From Lucinisca nassula (lineage: Eukaryota; Mollusca; Bivalvia; Lucinida; Lucinidae): DNA of 64,000 bases. Position numbers and translations under genes: made by a program. The stretch lies in contig OY757013.1 of the NCBI GenBank assembly GCA_963580285.1, positions 149,993,564 to 150,057,563 of the forward strand, given 5' to 3'. Positions 59,906 through 64,000 of the stretch are shown here, in pieces. Every line of letters starts with the position of its first letter. The first letter of the stretch is position 1. The notes under the pieces are model-generated. The model saw only the letters and a list, made by a program, of their open reading frames with translations. It was not told the DNA's origin and ran no database searches.

Positions 59906-62794
59906 ACTTCTGTAGTATCTGAATACTACTTTGTCATGAGGTATCTTCCAGTCTGGTTCTGCAGTGTCTTATCATTATAAAAAAATCTTAATTATGATAA
60001 GCGTACAATCACATGTTGACAAAGCGTACAAGCCCATAATGATAAGGGAGGGCTGTTAAACAAATGACTTAATGGTTTGCTCTAACGAAGCAAATCTAAG
60101 TCGAGAAGACACAGTGTATTTAAAACTTCGAACGTTTTAGCCACCAGGAAGCATGTGATTTGACGTGTTTCTTATTAGCTTACTAGTTGTCCTTGCAAGA
60201 GCTGAGAGTAGAACAGAAATATTTTGTTCTATGGAGGATGGGCAGTAGCTATTCTGCCCATCCTCCCTAGTTCCGTTCATTCTCCTCCTTCCTTTCTCAG
60301 ACAAATAGATTAAATATGTGAATTATAAATATAGATTTTTGATTGTCATAACGTTTTGCTTAAGAAATAGATCAGCTCAAACTGTGATTTGTTGATTAAT
60401 AAATAACATTTTGGAGGTATGTTGTAAAGTAGATCAAATCACGTGCGCGTAACGCGCGTGATTTGATCTGCTTACAACAGACCGACAAACTGTGATTTAT
60501 TACTCAACAAATCACAGTTAGAGCTGATATATTACGATTCTAACAGGCTGAAAATCGGCAATAATGCTGTTGTTTCCTTCAAAATCCCACAACTTTTCGC
60601 CATTGTTAGAAGAAACACCGCTAAAATTATCGACTGAAACACATGCATTTATATACTTTTCTATGCGAGAAAATGACGTTACACCGTCTAACGTCAAGGA
60701 AATCGACTAGTGACGTCATAAATTGGCAGTTTTTATTGACGTCACTCGTCACGCTATTCCGAGCTGTGATTTGTTACAGAATAAAACACAGCTATTTTCC
60801 ATTGCCTATATAGGCGCGCTGTGTAAAATATGGGGAAAACATCGATTGGAACAAAAATCATAATGATAACGATGATGGTTTTGATGTTCTTGGCTCACCT
60901 TTATTCGGTATTGACCATTTCTCTTCGACCTCCATAAGATCGTACTTCTGTGTTAAGGAAGACCTTTGGCTTGCAGTGAATAGTCGTATATACGGATAGT
61001 GTTCTGCGTCGTTTACTTCTTCACTGGCATTGAACACCTGAGGTATATCAGACTTGGGTATTACAGACTGAGGTATTACAGACTGAGGTATAACAGAGCT
61101 ATTACTGTACATGAATAACGCACCAGGTCAACAAGTCCGTGTAATGAACAGCCATCCAAACGCCATTATAGTGAACAATAGGGTTTCCAGGGATATACAT
61201 CATTTTGTTATTTTTTCTGTTGTAAGTAATCGTTAGAACCGCTTGAATAAGGCGTTTCTAAAGAGCACTCACAACCTGTGTTTGAAGGTTATAAGTAAGA
61301 CACACAATTTTCTTCAGAAAAATAACCGTTTGGGGATATGGAAGACTACGGTATTTCACACGATGGTCAAATAGAGACTCACAGAGTTCTGCTGTACTTC
61401 AGTTGCAGAAGATTCTTAATAAACTCTGATATTTCGAAATACTCAATTTGAAGTCCCTCTAATACCAAAATGAACACTTTTAAACCATAGTAATTCGAAG
61501 TCTCGATCATTCAAACAAAAATAACCAGTCCATTGGATCATCGAAATTCTAATGTATGACGGATATTGGCGCCCAGTATTTTACAAAGTCGTCTTCCATA
61601 TTTGTAACAGAAATGTTTTGATATTTTCCTTTTCTAAGCTCCAACCATAGAATGTAGGTGCAGGTTATAACCGCCACATCGAGGAGGTTGTAACGTGACC
61701 CCAAATTCTATAAATAAAATAATATATACCATTGAAAATCCAGAATTTTCTATATAATATTGGTTTTGCAGAGGCTTTCATTATACACGCCCTTTTTGAC
61801 GTGATGGCTTAGGAAAGTAATCAATGTACTGAGAGTACTGAATGGTCGATTCACCCGATTGCCTCTGTGTGTATGCTGGGACAATAGTCCTGAAAGGAAC
61901 CAAAAACTGTTTCATTTAACCCTTTAATTCCAGTTTTTTTAATAAACAAACAGAGCGTCTGATCTGGTTGTACACTGTTTGTCAATGACCCAGTACACTA
62001 GACCAATCTAGATCTTACTTTTTTACACAACGCTCTGACGCGCTGCTATAAATAACCGCTATCTTGATTTGTATATGGTCTGCGATAGTCACGTGGACAA
62101 TAGCAGGAGGGAAGCTGCTGTAGTTAGTTACTTTAAGAGGCTTGATAAACAATCGACCCAAAAATCATGACAGTTGTCTCCCTTCTCAAAACTTATAACA
62201 AAAAAGTTCCAAGGGACTCGTTCCCCATGACCCAAAATACAAATATATCGAGGATAACCTTACTTTGTATGCATGTTGTGTGTACTTCTAATGTTTACAC
62301 ACAGCATACCTGTGTTCATGAGAAGCTTTACCGCCCCAAACGTCATCTCCAGTTTGTCTCCTGACCTGGGTTAACCTCAATGGCTCGAACTATCCCTATC
62401 TTGAAACAGTTTTTATTGTCTCAATGATGTCAGAGCAATTGTAATTGACATACCATATCTAGCGTGAACTGCATATTGCTCTGTCCCGAACAAAGCCAAA
62501 CATCTCCGAAAAGGATATCTTGCAATGTAACCGTCCCATCCTGGGATGACGCTGTTAGGGTGTGGGTGCTATGAGGGCCCGATGGTGGGACAGGTGGCAA
62601 TAAAACCTGCCAGACATTACGGCCTAGGCCAGTATGGTGGTACACTGTGGTGTTGATAGGAGGGGAGGATGGAAAGCCACCCAGAGTGACGATGACGATG
62701 GAACCCTCAGTATCTGCGTAACCCCACACCTGACTTCTCTTGGGTTGTTGCTGGAGGACCATGTGATCTCCGTAGTAAGAGGCGAACGACAATG
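35499..62794 (-). CDS. SIAE: Sialate O-acetylesterase (partial 5'), eight exons plus one duplicate
   Basis: A split minus-strand gene. Exons in transcript order: 62794-62454, 61037-60899, 58052-57863, 53533-53424, 41464-41334, 39772-39609, 38404-38206, 35780-35499. All borders are GT/AG and all phases agree, giving about 518 codons to the stop; vertebrate SIAE is about 523 residues. The family removes O-acetyl groups from sialic acids in lysosome, cytosol or secretion. Family blocks seen: GDHMVLQQ, LFGDVWLCSGQSNMQ (nucleophile Ser), AVCWLYG, YPIGLIGTDWGGTRIEAWSS, NSMIHPFLN, WYQGESN, FPDIRWHQTADYGYVP (His block), MPNTFMAVAMDL, IHPRDKQDVA, GLRYLWRESPC and LPVPPF. The first exon with Met and signal peptide is not found here and is probably beyond 64000. 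Introns hold nearly all the mobile DNA of the right half of the window. Confidence 0.93.
35894..36106. mobile_element. Family H MITE, best copy
   Basis: TTAACCCTTGTCCTGCTGAA on the left, CAGCAGGACAAGGGTTA on the right, and the palindrome GATGGCTTCTTCAGAAGCC in the middle. TTAA on the left and TTAG on the right suggest a piggyBac-like target, shared with family T. In SIAE intron 8. Confidence 0.6.
36110..36482. mobile_element. Family Q MITE
   Basis: Matches 61842-62162: TGGGAAAATAGTCCTGAA, an inner T-like CAAACAGTGTAGACCCTGAT hairpin, CACAGCGCTCTGACG, GATAGTCACGTGGACAA and the end GATAAACAATCGACC. Confidence 0.5.
36570..38115 (+). pseudogene. Penelope-like element RT, copy B, interrupted by a SINE
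   Basis: Plus-strand pieces in order: TYDFSTLYTTLPYN (RT motif A-like), KVCGALTFVLDNIYKRFGT, MGSNCAPLVALLFLFCYEKD, STSRYLDGLLNIDN (catalytic YLDD changed to YLDG), KANYSDTQAPF, HVTDFNTHNKLLTAKLLNLG, then NCTPVGQASDPMT, with several stops and frameshifts. S3 SINE 36900-37203 lies inside. The PLE type is inferred from the DFSTLYTTLP and GIPMGTNCAP-like blocks. It is followed by ~75 bp of pLTR and then cut off. In SIAE intron 8, antisense to the gene. Confidence 0.65.
36900..37203 (+). mobile_element. SINE family S3 (tRNA-headed), inserted in PLE copy B
   Basis: Head TGGCCTCGGTTGCTCAGTCG with box B GGGTTCGATACC, body to AAATGACCTAAAATAGTG and tail GTTGACTGGGCCGTTAAACTCC. PLE sequence continues on both sides, so the SINE is the younger insertion. 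Confidence 0.7.
38206..38404 (-). CDS. SIAE: SIAE exon 8
   Basis: 199 bp. Its first base completes a Ser codon split after exon 7 (AG|T). Encodes IHPRDKQDVASRLVLSSLAV and ends DVRSTDGFE at GTAAAA. The HPRDKQ block is diagnostic for the family. Confidence 0.92.
38557..38615. repeat. GC-rich hairpin
   Basis: GCGAAGGTTCAGGCGAGCCTG faces CTCGCCAGAACCTTCGC around a GCGCATCCGCGC apex. Same apex as the hairpin at 7249-7310. In SIAE intron 7. Confidence 0.5.
38740..39425. repeat. Element Y, copy 2, holding an F MITE
   Basis: Same outer sequence as 33700-34285, split by the F copy at 38872-39147. F is therefore the younger insertion. Confidence 0.55.
38872..39147. mobile_element. Family F MITE nested in element Y
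   Basis: Left ATTACGATAACATATCCGTG, core GTTAGAACCGCCTCATTGAG plus complement (38990-39021), right CACGGACTTGTTAACGTGAT. Confidence 0.7.
39609..39772 (-). CDS. SIAE: SIAE exon 7
   Basis: 164 bp, starts in phase 0 after TTTTACAG. Encodes LAPWRNDSVKHIVNGFPDIR, then WHQTADYGYVPN, MPNTFMAVAMDL and SPYN. The DIRWHQ block carries the conserved His thought to complete the esterase active site. Donor GTAAAACC. Confidence 0.93.
40155..40640 (+). repeat. PLE terminal repeat (pLTR-like), solo, type 1
   Basis: GGTCGGGCCCCTCAGAGTCT to TTTGGTGTCTTTGATGGGTG, with a long C run (40386-40406). No adjacent RT. SIAE intron just 5'-ward of exon 7 in plus coordinates. Confidence 0.6.
40749..40908 (+). mobile_element. 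SINE family S2
   Basis: Head CTCCCTGGTGTAGTGGTTAC, box B-like GTTGCAGGATCAATCC, body TCCAGACTTTCGGATGAGTC and tail TTGGTGGGACGTAAAACTC. Confidence 0.65.
40983..41232 (-). mobile_element. SINE-like family S1
   Basis: Tail GTTTAACGTGCCCGTCAACAC at the left, GGTACTTTTACCCGACATTG in the middle, GAAAGCATCATGCAGCCCAA at the head side. Lies ~100 bp downstream of SIAE exon 6a. Confidence 0.6.
41334..41464 (-). CDS. SIAE: SIAE exon 6a (in-phase copy)
   Basis: 131 bp. Two leading bases complete the Gly codon from exon 5, restoring WYQGESN, then NSPDKYKCRFLAMINDW and FPFGFVQ at donor GTAGAT. Phases match both neighbours, so this is the constitutive version of the exon. Confidence 0.92.
41560..41900. 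repeat. Hairpin repeat related to the 48-bp minisatellite
   Basis: GGGTCTACACTTAAAGAAAA, the palindrome GAATTTGCTCCCCAGGAGCAAATTC (41656-41680) and TTTCCTCTAAGAGTTGACCC. Similar unit at 58385-58455, and the half-arm is amplified at 56811-57790. Confidence 0.5.
42237..42392 (-). mobile_element. SINE S3 fragment
   Basis: GGAGCTAAACGGCCCAGCAA tail and GAAACTGCCGACTGCAC body match the 54432-54735 copy; the tRNA-like head is missing. A GC-rich CTGCACATTCGCACAGG hairpin follows at 42390-42445. Confidence 0.55.
42503..42595 (-). mobile_element. S1 head fragment
   Basis: AGCGGTTTACCAGTACTCATG to CAAGCCCCGACGG, the S1 5' part only. Confidence 0.5.
42904..43029 (-). CDS. SIAE: SIAE exon 6b, duplicated exon with shifted border
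   Basis: An open 126-bp exon encoding ANAGSPDSYKCRFPAMIKNW through FPFGFVQ, about 74% identical to exon 6a over 39 residues, with a good donor (CAG|GTACTGG). Its best acceptor (TTTTCACAG) starts in phase 0 and lacks the GESN residues, while exon 5 leaves phase 1, so direct joining shifts frame. A weaker upstream acceptor (TATAG, exon start 43046) restores frame with ECIFSQ in place of GESN. It cannot be spliced in tandem with 6a. Alternative exon or decaying duplicate. Confidence 0.7.
43650..44230 (-). pseudogene. Gene-relic fragment III (unknown protein)
   Basis: A 94-codon minus frame (44171-43887: CNFVRKGKHGAFCLGTEMKY, FVLTDGLYSVCKEFDVLD) with scattered open pieces below it. Not recognised alone. 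It lies in the same strand and order as the relic pieces at 45318-46050 and 48330-49640, separated from them by insertions, so it is tentatively the 3' part of the same relic. SIAE intron 5. Confidence 0.35.
44330..44412 (+). mobile_element. S1 head fragment
   Basis: CCCCGCCCATCGGGGCTTGG to CACATAAGTACAGGTAAACC, then it breaks into a pLTR. Confidence 0.55.
44440..45232 (-). repeat. PLE 3' end with pLTR-like repeat, type 2
   Basis: 45232-44990 is the PLE 3' end (complement of LFNCTPVGQASDSMT). 44990-44440 is the terminal repeat with a G run (44691-44706, a C run on the element strand). Truncated 5' by an S-type tail at 45233. Confidence 0.6.
45233..45317 (+). mobile_element. S3-like SINE 3' fragment
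   Basis: ACCAGCCTGCCCAGTTAAAG to GTTGACGCGGACGTTAAAAC and a CAAATTAAACAAACAAA tail. Confidence 0.5.
45318..46050 (-). pseudogene. Gene-relic fragment II, multicopy invertebrate family
   Basis: Minus-strand pieces VDEQVKKFVKER, MRLVVTYPLGPQSWSLAATD, TLATTNKYTRCL and LTFRENKTNLVHFLFQEL, in order and across frameshifts. They recall a large uncharacterised family, expanded in molluscs and cnidarians, with a 'YPLGP-PWSLA-DG-L-KTNKA' block and an 'ENKT-LV-FL--EW' block. That match is from memory and I know no established function. Dead copy, within SIAE intron 5, same strand as SIAE. Confidence 0.45.
46145..46640 (-). repeat. PLE terminal repeat (pLTR-like), type 1
   Basis: Directly downstream of the PLE coding piece on the same strand, as expected for the element's 3' flank. 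Contains GGGGGGCTTAAATCGATTTTAC with a short G run. Confidence 0.6.
46640..47985 (-). pseudogene. Penelope-like element RT, copy C (best preserved)
   Basis: Minus frames 47959-47528 and 47478-46843. Blocks: CNVRNAFFTSKEHKNYTPWS, KVCDALTFLLDNIYIRFGT, VGIPMGTNCAPLVADLFLYC, STSRYLHDLLNIDN (YLDD changed to YLHD), EAPFLDLHLSIVDGYVSCKI, CSHVTEFNTRNKLLTAKLLN, HKLRKAFSKFYRRHSELISK and LSEPEFYGDLVYKFRK. A ~170-bp pLTR piece (about 47450-47620) splits the frame between CYERD and LSLS, with TTTCAT at both joints. No GIY-YIG nuclease is seen. The family call is inference from RT blocks. Confidence 0.7.
48132..48312 (-). mobile_element. SINE-like family S1
   Basis: AGATTTAACGTCCCCTTCAA (tail) to TAAGCATGGACTCGCACCG; the head is truncated. 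Sits at the join between PLE copy C and relic fragment I. Confidence 0.6.
48330..49640 (-). pseudogene. Gene-relic fragment I (N-terminal side)
   Basis: Minus frames 49167-48955 (LTAEEIKCRMSCCKAYARD) and 48910-48647 (TRKIIEASVPVSQSTFEDEN) plus frameshifted pieces up to 49640. The first resembles the family's Cys/His N-terminal region (LAKLSAGDMVA-KYH--C type), from memory. Interrupted downstream by S1 and PLE copy C. Confidence 0.4.
49860..50290. repeat. Element W, copy 1
   Basis: Hairpin AAATCCGTCCTGAGGGTCAC...GTGATCCCGAGGGACGGATTT (49898-49975), then TTCTTGCATACC, CGTCCGCCATATTGTG, CCAGTGCATTTATCAAACAC and CTTGTCTGGTGTGCAAGAA. The reverse-complement copy is 58545-58975. Confidence 0.6.
50921..50988. 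repeat. (CA)n microsatellite
   Basis: About 34 CA units, giving His-Thr and Cys-Val ORFs that are not genes. Confidence 0.9.
51656..51806 (-). repeat. pLTR type 2 fragment inserted in array B
   Basis: AATAGAAGTGGAGGCAATGA to TCCCACAAAACGGCCAA, interrupting an array unit between GCAAA and AGTTTCAATT. Confidence 0.6.
52320..52520 (-). repeat. Diverged pLTR-like fragment
   Basis: ACTCATCATTGCAATATCTC and ATTGGAGCAAACGAAATCCA align with the pLTR words ACTCATCAGTGCAACATCTC and CTGGAGCAAAAGAAAACCAA. Confidence 0.45.
52521..53135. other. No gene recognised
   Basis: AT-rich intron sequence. A GTGGGCGAGAATCGCC piece near 52986 echoes 12265-12300. Confidence 0.3.
53136..53364. mobile_element. Family T hairpin MITE
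   Basis: CAAACAGTGCAGGCGCAGAT with the central palindrome GATCAGACGCCACAGAAGGCGTCGTCTG, ending GATTCCATTTGGTATAAATGAGTTAA. A GACGATAAGTCA triplication is inside. Ends ~60 bp from SIAE exon 5. Confidence 0.55.
53424..53533 (-). CDS. SIAE: SIAE exon 5
   Basis: 110 bp after TTTTTCTTCAG. The first base completes a Pro codon from exon 4. Encodes TYVSGKDPPPNNRSVLWNSM, then IHPFLNMTIYGAIWYQ and one base of Gly at donor GTAAGG. NNRS and NMT are potential N-glycosylation sites. Confidence 0.92.
53820..53895. mobile_element. Family F core relic
   Basis: CATAGGTTGTGGGTGTCGTT then a changed core (TTTATCTGTAAGG...CTTACAGATAAACTCGTTAG) that still forms a hairpin from ATCTGTAAG/CTTACAGAT. Confidence 0.4.
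54121..54372. mobile_element. Family F MITE with the longest perfect palindrome
   Basis: AGGTTGTGGGTACTCG-core-CGAGTACCCACAACCT is a perfect 61-nt palindrome (54202-54262). Left end truncated (starts ATAGTGCAATTTTTACATC), right end CACGAACTTGTTCACGTGAT. Both flanks carry GAGGGACAC-ATTCACGAC (54102-54120 and 54373-54391). Confidence 0.7.
54432..54735 (-). mobile_element. SINE family S3, full length
   Basis: Minus strand: head TGGCCTCGGTAGCTGAGTCG with box B-like ATCGATACC, tail GTTGACTGGGCCATTAAACTCC and a CAAACAAACAAAC end. In SIAE intron 4. Confidence 0.7.
54859..55920 (-). pseudogene. Mariner transposase, degraded
   Basis: Minus frame from 55920: FRWCKKFSCG and ATDARYTTRQIVSMVGISLG (helix-turn-helix region), ICARWIPQLLTDEQKKTRVQ, then TGDETWVHFEKS (first catalytic Asp). 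A frameshift near 55380 ends this frame. The rest appears in other frames: LLHDNASSHKAF (second Asp), an in-frame stop before KVVELPQPPYSPDLAPCD (third Asp of the DD34D triad), another shift, then FVQRKHLGSAIFQCLHSIP. All three catalytic Asp are present, but at least two frameshifts and a stop make it inactive. Confidence 0.85.
56108..56410 (+). mobile_element. SINE-like S1, full length with target-site duplication
   Basis: CATTCATATTTGA occurs at 56095-56107 and again at 56411-56423, a 13-bp duplication typical of LINE-mediated insertion. This fixes the ends: CCCCGCCCATAGGGGCTTG at the 5' side and GGGACGTTAAACCTCAAATC plus AACAAACTAACAAAAG at the 3' side. Confidence 0.8.
56503..56785. mobile_element. 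Family F MITE, reverse orientation
   Basis: Left AAAACACGCCTATATAATTT, core GTTAGAACCGCCTCGATGGG plus complement (56625-56657), right GGTGTGTTTTCGTAATG. Same end type as 835-1112. Confidence 0.7.
56811..57790. repeat. 48-bp minisatellite, about 20 units
   Basis: Unit is TTTTAGAGTCTACTCTTAAA, then GAAAAGAATTTGTTC, then a short GAGGCGAACCC-like end. The first ~10 units are nearly identical; later ones diverge in sequence and length. As 48 is a multiple of three, both strands stay open (RRTLLESTLKEKNLF repeats on plus, KNKFFSLRVDSKRVRL on minus), but no start, signal or homology supports a protein. It ends ~70 bp from the SIAE exon 4 donor. Confidence 0.8.
57863..58052 (-). CDS. SIAE: SIAE exon 4
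   Basis: 190 bp. AT after TTACAG completes Asp from exon 3; then TVGHSNWSYFSAVCWLYGKY, YPIGLIGTDWGGTRIEAWSS and ECDSAEQDTDMP to donor GTAAGC in phase 2. The IGLI--WGGT-IEAW block is the most conserved part of the family. Confidence 0.93.
58081..58302. mobile_element. Family T hairpin MITE
   Basis: TTAACCCATTCAGTACCAGA on the left and TTTGGTACTTAAAGGGTTAA on the right; palindrome GATCAGACGCCGCAGAACGC... in the centre. Starts 29 bp before the exon 4 acceptor. Confidence 0.65.
58385..58455. repeat. Hairpin unit related to the minisatellite
   Basis: ACTCTTGAAAGGAAAGACTT, GCTCCCCAGGAGC and AAATTCTTTCCTTTAATAGT. A single unpropagated unit. Confidence 0.5.
58545..58975. repeat. Element W, copy 2, inverted
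   Basis: Reverse complement of 49860-50290: CACACCAGATAAGGAAATC, ACAATATGGCGGACGGC, GGTATGCAAGAAAACG and the hairpin AAAATCCGTCCCTTGGGATC. Confidence 0.6.
58976..59590. other. No gene recognised
   Basis: SIAE intron 3 sequence without a recognisable repeat or exon. Confidence 0.35.
59597..59850. mobile_element. Family F MITE
   Basis: CATCCGTAAGACATAATGCA left, core GTTAGAACCGCCTCATTGAG/GGCGGGTCTAAC (one mismatch), right TTCACAGACTTGTTAGCATG. Confidence 0.6.
59870..59906. repeat. (AAAT)n microsatellite
   Basis: About nine AATA units. Confidence 0.8.
60233..60266. repeat. Short perfect hairpin
   Basis: GGAGGATGGGCAG faces CTGCCCATCCTCC across an 8-nt loop. Confidence 0.6.
60421..60478. repeat. 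Long palindrome in an inverted-repeat element
   Basis: GATCAAATCACGTGCGCG faces CGCGCGTGATTTGATC, with GTTGTAA/TTACAAC outside it. CTGTGATTTGTTGA (about 60380) and TCAACAAATCACAG (about 60512-60526) extend it as an outer inverted repeat. Confidence 0.6.
60899..61037 (-). CDS. SIAE: SIAE exon 3
   Basis: 139 bp, phase 0 to phase 1. Encodes VFNASEEVNDAEHYPYIRLF, then TASQRSSLTQKYDLMEVEEK and WSIPNK at donor GTGAGC. Four TAATACCTCAG-type acceptors at 15-bp spacing precede it, so the start could be 61037, 61052, 61067 or 61082, all in frame. Confidence 0.9.
61037..61096 (-). promoter_or_regulatory. Four tandem candidate 3' splice sites, 15-bp period
   Basis: On the minus strand the 15-mer TCTGTAATACCTCAG is repeated four times with small changes, placing AG at 61038, 61053, 61068 and 61083. 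Use of an upstream AG would add SDIPQ, or 10 or 15 residues ending in it, without stop or frameshift. Confidence 0.6.
61195..61345. mobile_element. Family F MITE, degenerate
   Basis: GTTAGAACCGCTTGAATAAGG against GCGTTTCTAAA; flanks ACTCACAACCTGTG and AAATAACCGTTTGG. Confidence 0.5.
61640..61812. mobile_element. Family F MITE, diverged
   Basis: GTTATAACCGCCACATCGAGG faces AGGTTGTAAC, where changes on both arms leave much pairing intact (one T-G wobble). Right end TTGACGTGATG. Confidence 0.5.
61842..62162. mobile_element. Family Q MITE
   Basis: TGGTCGATTCACCCGATTGC left, inner TTAACCCTTTAATTCCAG, ACAACGCTCTGACG, GATAGTCACGTGGACAA, right GATAAACAATCGACC. Related to 36110-36482. In SIAE intron 2. 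Confidence 0.5.
62454..62794 (-). CDS. SIAE: SIAE exon 2 (first exon visible)
   Basis: 341 bp after TATATTACAG; CA completes a codon from the unseen exon 1. Encodes LSFASYYGDHMVLQQQPKRS, GLGRNVWQVLLPPVPP and LFGDVWLCSGQSNMQFTLDM with donor GTATGT. The Ser of SGQSN is the expected nucleophile. An in-frame ATG exists upstream (62807) but would read through intron sequence. Confidence 0.93.
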
Positions 62795-63750
62795 CTGTAA
62801 TATACAAGGAAAAGGATAGTTTTTAAAAAGCTGAAACGGCCCGTCAAGCATTTGTTTCTCATGCTTTATCAATAAACATTATAGCTATGGATGAATATTT
62901 CAACTTTTCTTCAACGTTTTTTTTCATGGAATATTTTGTATGAACAATGCGATTCGTTTAATGAAGAATAACGAAACAAAAAAAAAAAACCACAAACAAC
63001 AACAACAAACAAACAAGAAACAAGATAATTCGTAACACATTATTGATGGCGAATAACATTAATTAGGTGGCACTAAATCTGCATTTTTTATGTGTGTTTT
63101 TTTTTTTTTTTTTTTTTATGAAAGTGCCTTTAGAAATTGGTAAACAATAGACACAGATTTTATAAAGACTCTCAAAGAGCATCACTTTACGTCGCAGAAC
63201 TGCTTACGACGATTATTTGAGCAGTATTTCATTTATTTCTTAAGACATCAAAATTGGCTCAGATATAATCTGTACATGGTGATGTATTGGGAACCAACCA
63301 CTCGACACTTTATACCAGCTGCAATGAAGTGAAAATAAAACTGCGTGTATTGATGTCTTGTGCAACAAATCCGGTAGGGCTACATTTTCCCAAATGCAGC
63401 ATACCAAGTTTCAAGCTTCCTAAAAGAAGGTTTGCACATTTTTACCGGGTATGGGCATGGTGGCCGTCTTGATCATGAGAATAAGATCTTATAAACAACT
63501 TTCATTTCCCAAGCTCGGGGACTCCATGTGTAATTTCGTTCAATCAGCCCAGTAGTTTCAGAATAACCTAATCCGTAATATTCAGGACAAAAGTCAATAA
63601 ATTACCTTAACCTTTCGTATTTATTAAAGTTCATTCATCTGATTGCACAATTCTACTTTCATGTCATAGGCTACGATAAAATACGAACATTCATTGTTTT
63701 GCCTTTTTTCAGTGGAAAGAATGAATACTTTATGTATCAGTAGTATAGGC
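62795..63750. other. No gene recognised; part of SIAE intron 1
   Basis: AT-rich with a T run at 63098-63117. The stretch 63370-63600 (ATACCAAGTTTCAAGCTTCC, GGCATGGTGGCCGTCTTGATCA) looks like a strongly diverged cousin of element X. No first exon found. Confidence 0.4.
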
Positions 63751-63754
63751 TGGC

Positions 63755-63990
63755 GGTATGGGGACAAAATTATAGGGACACAATTATGGGGACGCTTTGC
63801 TGTGTTGTCCCTATAAGTTTCTCTGTCCGCATGCCGCAACCGCTTTATCTTAGCTTCACTAGGCCAGATTGGGTCTTGAGTGGACAGTAGTGTTCAGGTC
63901 GGATACTTCAGAGTTGGACTTAGTCTTTGTTTGAAATAATTAAGACTCTTTGTCCCTATAAATTTGATGTCCCTGAAATTTATGTATCTA
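63755..63990. repeat. Iterated (A)GGGAC words in inverted orientation
   Basis: GGGGACAAAATTATAGGGAC and GGGACACAATTATGGGGAC (63757-63795), then TTGTCCCTATAA at about 63805 and 63951, and GATGTCCCTG. Resembles an element end built of short tandem words, running off the window. Confidence 0.35.
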
Positions 63991-64000
63991 AAGAGCGGCC

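Noticed and set aside
62430..62807. ATG at 62807 as the true start of SIAE
   Set aside because: The frame before 62794 is intron-like, with a good acceptor (TATATTACAG) and no signal peptide; the first exon is more likely outside.

Overview
The window is animal nuclear DNA, most likely from a bivalve mollusc. The reasons are a split gene with GT/AG introns of 1-12 kb, an AT-rich and very repeat-dense background, many short hairpin-centred inverted-repeat elements, tRNA-headed SINEs, Penelope-like fragments, and a 160-bp tandem-array element of the kind seen in bivalves. The bivalve assignment is inference; the repeats and the gene are read directly.

One host gene is recognisable: a sialate O-acetylesterase (SIAE) on the minus strand, from 62794 down to the stop at 35499. 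Eight exons (62454-62794, 60899-61037, 57863-58052, 53424-53533, 41334-41464, 39609-39772, 38206-38404, 35499-35780) join in phase through GT/AG borders to about 518 codons. The first exon (start and signal peptide) is not seen and probably lies beyond 64000. Two oddities are the best leads: a diverged second copy of exon 6 (42904-43029) with an out-of-phase 5' border, and four 15-bp-spaced, in-frame candidate acceptors before exon 3.

Everything else I can identify is repeat or mobile DNA. 1-17 kb: hairpin MITEs, SINEs and four tandem arrays or duplicated elements. 17-21 kb: SINE, Penelope-like (PLE) fragments and a PHD-like fragment. 21.8-25.3 kb: a composite bounded by inverted arrays of a GGACRATTTGGCC motif, holding a nearly intact non-LTR reverse transcriptase that landed inside a hairpin MITE. 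27-32 kb: a second copy of a 1.1-1.2 kb TIR element, microsatellites and tandem PLE terminal repeats. 35-63 kb: SIAE, with introns full of PLE copies, SINEs, a mariner, a 48-bp minisatellite and a degraded multicopy gene relic.

Family labels used below: F = foldback MITE with core GTTAGAACCGCCTC and its complement; T = TTAA-bounded hairpin MITE; H = a second TTAA-type MITE (ends CCTTGTCCTGCTG); Q = MITE ending in a GGTCGATTGTTTATC-like motif; S1-S5 = SINE-like families; PLE / pLTR = Penelope-like coding part and its repeated ~550-bp flank; W, X, Y, Z = other repeated elements. Stretches with nothing recognised are listed as such.
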